Shown here in pieces: positions 61,334 through 64,000 of a stretch of DNA of 64,000 bases. The translations under genes and the position numbers were made by a program. Numbering within the stretch: position 1 is the first letter of the stretch; every line of letters begins with the position of its first letter. The DNA comes from Alloalcanivorax gelatiniphagus. Its GTDB lineage: Bacteria; Pseudomonadota; Gammaproteobacteria; Pseudomonadales; Alcanivoracaceae. The notes beneath the pieces are model-generated. The model was given only the letters and a program-made list of their open reading frames with translations. It did not search any database and was not told the origin of the DNA. The DNA is taken from positions 62,001 to 126,000 of the forward strand of contig NZ_VCQT01000025.1 in NCBI RefSeq assembly GCF_005938655.1, written 5' to 3'.

Positions 61334-61428
61334 CTGTGTGGGTGCCTTCCGGGACCCTTTTTGGCAGGGATGCCAAAAACGGGAGCGCCCAGGGACGGCT
61401 TGAGCGATCCCGGAAGGCACCCACACAG
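61334..61428. repeat. Long nested inverted repeat B
   Basis: The 21-nt arms CTGTGTGGGTGCCTTCCGGG-A (61334-61354) and their reverse complement (61408-61428) enclose a second perfect hairpin, TTTTTGGCA-GGGA-TGCCAAAAA (61358-61379). The loop also carries GGGAGCGCCCAGGGACGG. The core CCTTCCGGGA matches inverted repeat A. It may be a repeat family member, a recombination relic or an RNA element. Confidence 0.82.
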
Positions 61429-61485
61429 ATCCGCGTCCCGGATAGAGACCCCTCGCATCGATTTCCCGCCAAAGTGCGATGAACC

Positions 61486-61513
61486 AAAAAAAAGCCCGCC
61501 GGGGAGGGCGGGC
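61486..61513 (-). terminator. Rho-independent terminator for the phoD transcript
   Basis: Read on the minus strand, GCCCGCC-CTCCCC-GGCGGGC is followed by eight U residues, a textbook intrinsic terminator. It lies about 113 bases after the phoD stop at 61626 and points the same way. Confidence 0.87.
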
Positions 61514-61625
61514 GGCTGAGCGGGCCGAAAGGGACTTCCGTGTCCTTTAGCGTCCGTGCAACGACCACTCTAGGGCCCCACCGGGGCGCTGGGGATCGGA
61601 GATTTGCCATGATCTTTGTAGGAGA

Positions 61626-63050
61626 TCAGCCATCCCAACGAATTTCCGCGCCGGCCTCCGGCACCGGCTCGCCGTCCCGGTTGAACAGCTCCAGGCGCGC
61701 CCCTTCCGCGTCCAGGGTCACCCGGGAAAAGGCATCGCGGCTGTACACCTGGCCGGGCACCCGCACCCGCCCCAGGGACGGTTTCCACAGCCCGGACAGG
61801 CGGTGATCGTCGCGGATCATCGGCCGGTACCAACGGAACGCCATCAGCGCCGTGGGCCAGAACAGGCCGGAACAGATCCAGGCATGGATCGGCGCCTTGC
61901 CGGCGCTGTCCAGGCGCGCGTACAGGGAGGCGTGCACATCCCCGCTGAGCACCAGCAGGCGCCGGGCGCGGCTGGCGCGCATGGCATCGATCAGGCGCTG
62001 GCGCTGGGCGCGGAAGCCTTCCCAGCTGTCCTCGCCACGGAACGGCCAGCGCTGCTCGGGCAGCAACGGCACCGACGACACCAGGCATTTGATGCGCTCC
62101 GGGCCGTCATTGAGCCAGGCCACCACCGCCTCTTCCTGCTCCCGGGACATGACGCGGCGCTGCCAGGGCCAGCGGCTCAGCACCCGCTCGGTGCGCAGAT
62201 CCATCAGGAAGAAATCCGCGCCGCCCCAGCGATAGCTGTACCAGAGCCGCTCCGGGTCCCGGTCCAGGCGACTGCCTTCGGCGTTGAGCGGCACCGCCGG
62301 GGAATGGGACGCCTGGTAGATCTGATAGGCCTTCATGGCCGCCGGGTATTTGCTGGTCCACAGGTCCGGGTTGGCCCGGGCCGGCCAGTTGTTCTCGATT
62401 TCGTGGTCATCGAGGATCATATGGTGGTTGTGGTCGGCCATCAGCCGGCGGATGTGGGGCTGGCCGAAGCTCTGCCGATAGAGGTCGAAATACTGCTGCT
62501 GGGAGGACGCCGCGCCCACCCGCCAGGTGGCGTCCGCATAGACCTGGTCGCCGGCGTACAGCACGAAGTCGGTGTGGCGCGCCCGGCCCTGCTCGGCCAT
62601 CACCGCGAACACCCGGTCGGCGCGGTCGTCCTCCACCTGGTGGTCCAGGCCGGTGAAGCGGTAGCAGCAGGAGCCGAACAGAAAGCTCACCGGCTCCTGG
62701 TCGGAGGCCGGCGCGGTGCGAAAATGCCCTTCCGTGGCGCGGTGCCAGTCCAGCGCCGCGTCCACCGTTTGCGGGTCGTCCACATAGCCGGCCTGGTACT
62801 GGTAGCGGGTGCCGGGCTCCAGGTCGCGCAGCACCACCACCCCGCTGCTGTCGAAGTTGCCGTTGATGCGGAAGTGGCGCGGGCCCCGCCAGTGGCTTTG
62901 CCCTTCCGCCCGCCAGCGGATGCGGCCGTGGGGGGCCTTGCGGCCGGCGCCCAGGGCGCCGCCGGGCATGGCCCCGAAAATACGAATACTGGTCTGGTCG
63001 GCGCTGCCGGCCAACGGTCCCACCGCGAACGGTGCCACGGTTCTGGTCAT
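61626..63050 (-). CDS. PhoD-family alkaline phosphatase/metallophosphatase
   Basis: This protein of about 474 aa has the PhoD-like N-terminal fibronectin-type domain (GTRYQYQAGYVDDPQTVD) and a metallophosphatase core with FLFGSCCYRF, FVLYAGDQVYADATW, MILDDHEIENNW and LLVLSGDVHASLYARLD. These hold the Asp, His and Asn metal ligands. No Tat signal is visible at the N-terminus, unlike classical Tat-exported PhoD, so a cytoplasmic phosphodiesterase-like role is possible. AAGGA before the ATG at 63050 supports the start; an ATG at 63074 is the alternative. Confidence 0.88.
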   Translation of the reverse strand: MTRTVAPFAVGPLAGSADQTSIRIFGAMPGGALGAGRKAPHGRIRWRAEGQSHWRGPRHFRINGNFDSSGVVVLRDLEPGTRYQYQAGYVDDPQTVDAALDWHRATEGHFRTAPASDQEPVSFLFGSCCYRFTGLDHQVEDDRADRVFAVMAEQGRARHTDFVLYAGDQVYADATWRVGAASSQQQYFDLYRQSFGQPHIRRLMADHNHHMILDDHEIENNWPARANPDLWTSKYPAAMKAYQIYQASHSPAVPLNAEGSRLDRDPERLWYSYRWGGADFFLMDLRTERVLSRWPWQRRVMSREQEEAVVAWLNDGPERIKCLVSSVPLLPEQRWPFRGEDSWEGFRAQRQRLIDAMRASRARRLLVLSGDVHASLYARLDSAGKAPIHAWICSGLFWPTALMAFRWYRPMIRDDHRLSGLWKPSLGRVRVPGQVYSRDAFSRVTLDAEGARLELFNRDGEPVPEAGAEIRWDG

Positions 63051-63165
63051 GGTTCCTTCCCCCCTGTTCTCCATTCATTGAGCCCCCACGGAAGCACTGC
63101 TAGCATCCTGAAACAGTCAACACAGGATTCCACCCGGATCCGCGCACGGGGTACCCCTTATTTTG

Positions 63166-64000
63166 GTGCAGGACGCTGTTTCATTGCTCTCGCGGTTCGC
63201 CGTGCTGATCCTGGTGATCGGGCTGCTGCCCGCCACCGCCTGGAGCCAGCCCTCTCCGCAAAGAGAGCTGATCCTGGACGGCCAGGTCGATACCGTGCAG
63301 CCCTACTCAGCGCTGGACTACTTCTGCGCGCCCCGCGATCAGGCCCCGGACCTGGACAGCCTGCGCCGCGACCTGGACGCCTGGCCGTGGGTCAGCGCCC
63401 GGGGCATGCCCAACCTGGGGTTCACCGCCGACCGCTGCTGGTTCCGGCTGACGGTGCGCAACGCCACCGAACAGACGCTGGATTGGCGGCTGGTGGTGGA
63501 GTACGCCATGCTCGGCACCCTGGACGTTTACCTGCTCGGCGACGGCCAGCCACCGGTTCACTATCAGGCCGGCATGGACCGGGCCTTCGACGTGCGCCCG
63601 GGCGATCAGGCACTGCCCACCTTTCCGCTGGTCCTGCCCGCCGGCGCCGCGCGCACGGTGCTGATCGATATCACCTCGCCCCATAGCATTCAACTGCCTA
63701 TAAAGCTGATGAGCAAGCCGGCCCTGGATCAGAGCCTGCTCAGCCACACCCTGGTGCAGGGGCTGTTCTTCGGCGGCATGCTGGTGATGATTCTGTACAA
63801 CCTGTCGCTGTTCTTCTCGATCCGCGAGAAGGCCTATCTGCTCTATGTGTTCTGGTCCCTGGCGATCACCCTGTTCATGGCGATCCTGCACGGCTATGGG
63901 CAAAAGTACCTGTGGCCCGGCGCGCCGCTGCTCAGCCGTTACATCCTGCATTACCTGCTGCCGATGCTGGTGATTCTGCCCACCCTGTTCACCCTGCACT
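63166..64000 (+). CDS. 7TMR-DISM sensor protein, N-terminal part (3' truncated by window)
   Basis: The open frame runs off the window end, so at least 278 residues are seen. It has a signal sequence (AVLILVIGLLPATAWSQ), a DISMED2-type periplasmic domain (about 20-175, with FTADRCWFRLTVRNATEQTL) and the first two membrane segments GLFFGGMLVMILYNLSLFFS and YLLYVFWSLAITLFMAILHG. Such proteins usually end in a histidine kinase or GGDEF domain, which cannot be seen. Start choice is uncertain: GTG at 63166 or TTG at 63163; neither has a strong ribosome site. It is divergent from phoD. Confidence 0.78.
   Translation, partial: MQDAVSLLSRFAVLILVIGLLPATAWSQPSPQRELILDGQVDTVQPYSALDYFCAPRDQAPDLDSLRRDLDAWPWVSARGMPNLGFTADRCWFRLTVRNATEQTLDWRLVVEYAMLGTLDVYLLGDGQPPVHYQAGMDRAFDVRPGDQALPTFPLVLPAGAARTVLIDITSPHSIQLPIKLMSKPALDQSLLSHTLVQGLFFGGMLVMILYNLSLFFSIREKAYLLYVFWSLAITLFMAILHGYGQKYLWPGAPLLSRYILHYLLPMLVILPTLFTLH

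Larger units (their letters stand above)
60993..61625. other. 633-bp noncoding region with two long inverted repeats and a terminator
   Basis: No gene is visible here on either strand; the short open frames lack ribosome sites and family features. The region contains the inverted repeats 61069-61169 and 61334-61428 and a rho-independent terminator at 61486-61513, each listed separately. The DUF2288 promoter must lie near 61000-61060. Confidence 0.7.

Noticed and set aside
61803-63686. 627-residue plus-strand open frame across phoD and the sensor start
   Set aside because: It runs antisense to the clear PhoD gene and out of frame with the 7TM sensor, and has no domain features.

Overview
The window is GC-rich, densely coded gammaproteobacterial chromosome. 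A gamma-type LexA box, alaA, htpX, djlA, a PA0069-type radical SAM gene and many short palindromic intergenic repeats fit a marine Alcanivorax/Alloalcanivorax-like or pseudomonad-like bacterium. That placement is an inference from gene content, not from a marker gene. I saw no tRNA, rRNA, CRISPR array or intact insertion sequence.

Layout. (1) 1-5868: the end of a TonB-dependent receptor gene, then an ExbB/TolQ-like protein, a DUF2149 protein and a giant exported, membrane-anchored CobN-like protein. These look like one operon for uptake and processing of a metallated tetrapyrrole, comparable to Bacteroidetes hmu loci. (2) 5869-6202: a decayed dksA-like gene. (3) 6203-18862: a long plus-strand operon beginning with five genes in the order of the 2-furoate pathway (hmfABCDE: three-subunit molybdenum furoyl-CoA dehydrogenase, furoyl-CoA synthetase, 2-oxoglutaroyl-CoA hydrolase). 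It continues with a BenE-type carrier, a fused TRAP/TAXI transporter and a ThDP enzyme. (4) 19053-29096: a LysR gene divergent from an operon with an ABC importer, enoyl-CoA hydratase, thiolase-like protein plus DUF35 partner, CoA ligase and two acyl-CoA dehydrogenases, which suggests CoA-dependent side-chain removal. (5) 29144-33665, minus strand: a fatty-acid-hydroxylase-family protein, an SDR and a DctPQM TRAP importer. (6) 33953-40352, plus strand: UbiD, aldehyde dehydrogenase, LysR, UbiX, XdhC, AraC. UbiX supplies prenylated FMN for UbiD, and XdhC matures molybdenum hydroxylases, so this block plausibly feeds the furoate operon (furandicarboxylate and furfural to furoate).

(7) 40541-64000 is mostly core and housekeeping: a DUF1835 protein, a 7TM histidine kinase with its regulator, an LLM flavin oxidoreductase, a YdcH protein, DjlA, hydroxypyruvate isomerase, an FTR1-cytochrome c iron permease, a DNA glycosylase, AlaA, an RNA methyltransferase-like protein, HtpX, a spermidine-synthase-like protein, an AsmA-like DUF748 protein, a hotdog protein, an alpha/beta hydrolase, an SOS-controlled radical SAM protein, DUF2288, PhoD and a truncated 7TM-DISM sensor.

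Read together, regions 3 to 6 form a roughly 34-kb catabolic island for a furan or related (hetero)aromatic carboxylate. It has four separate uptake systems, three local regulators and the cofactor-maturation genes that its prFMN and molybdenum enzymes need. Repeats are frequent between genes: a 23-nt palindrome at six loci, two AT-rich inverted-repeat elements near htpX, and two long nested hairpins in the 633-bp gap before phoD.
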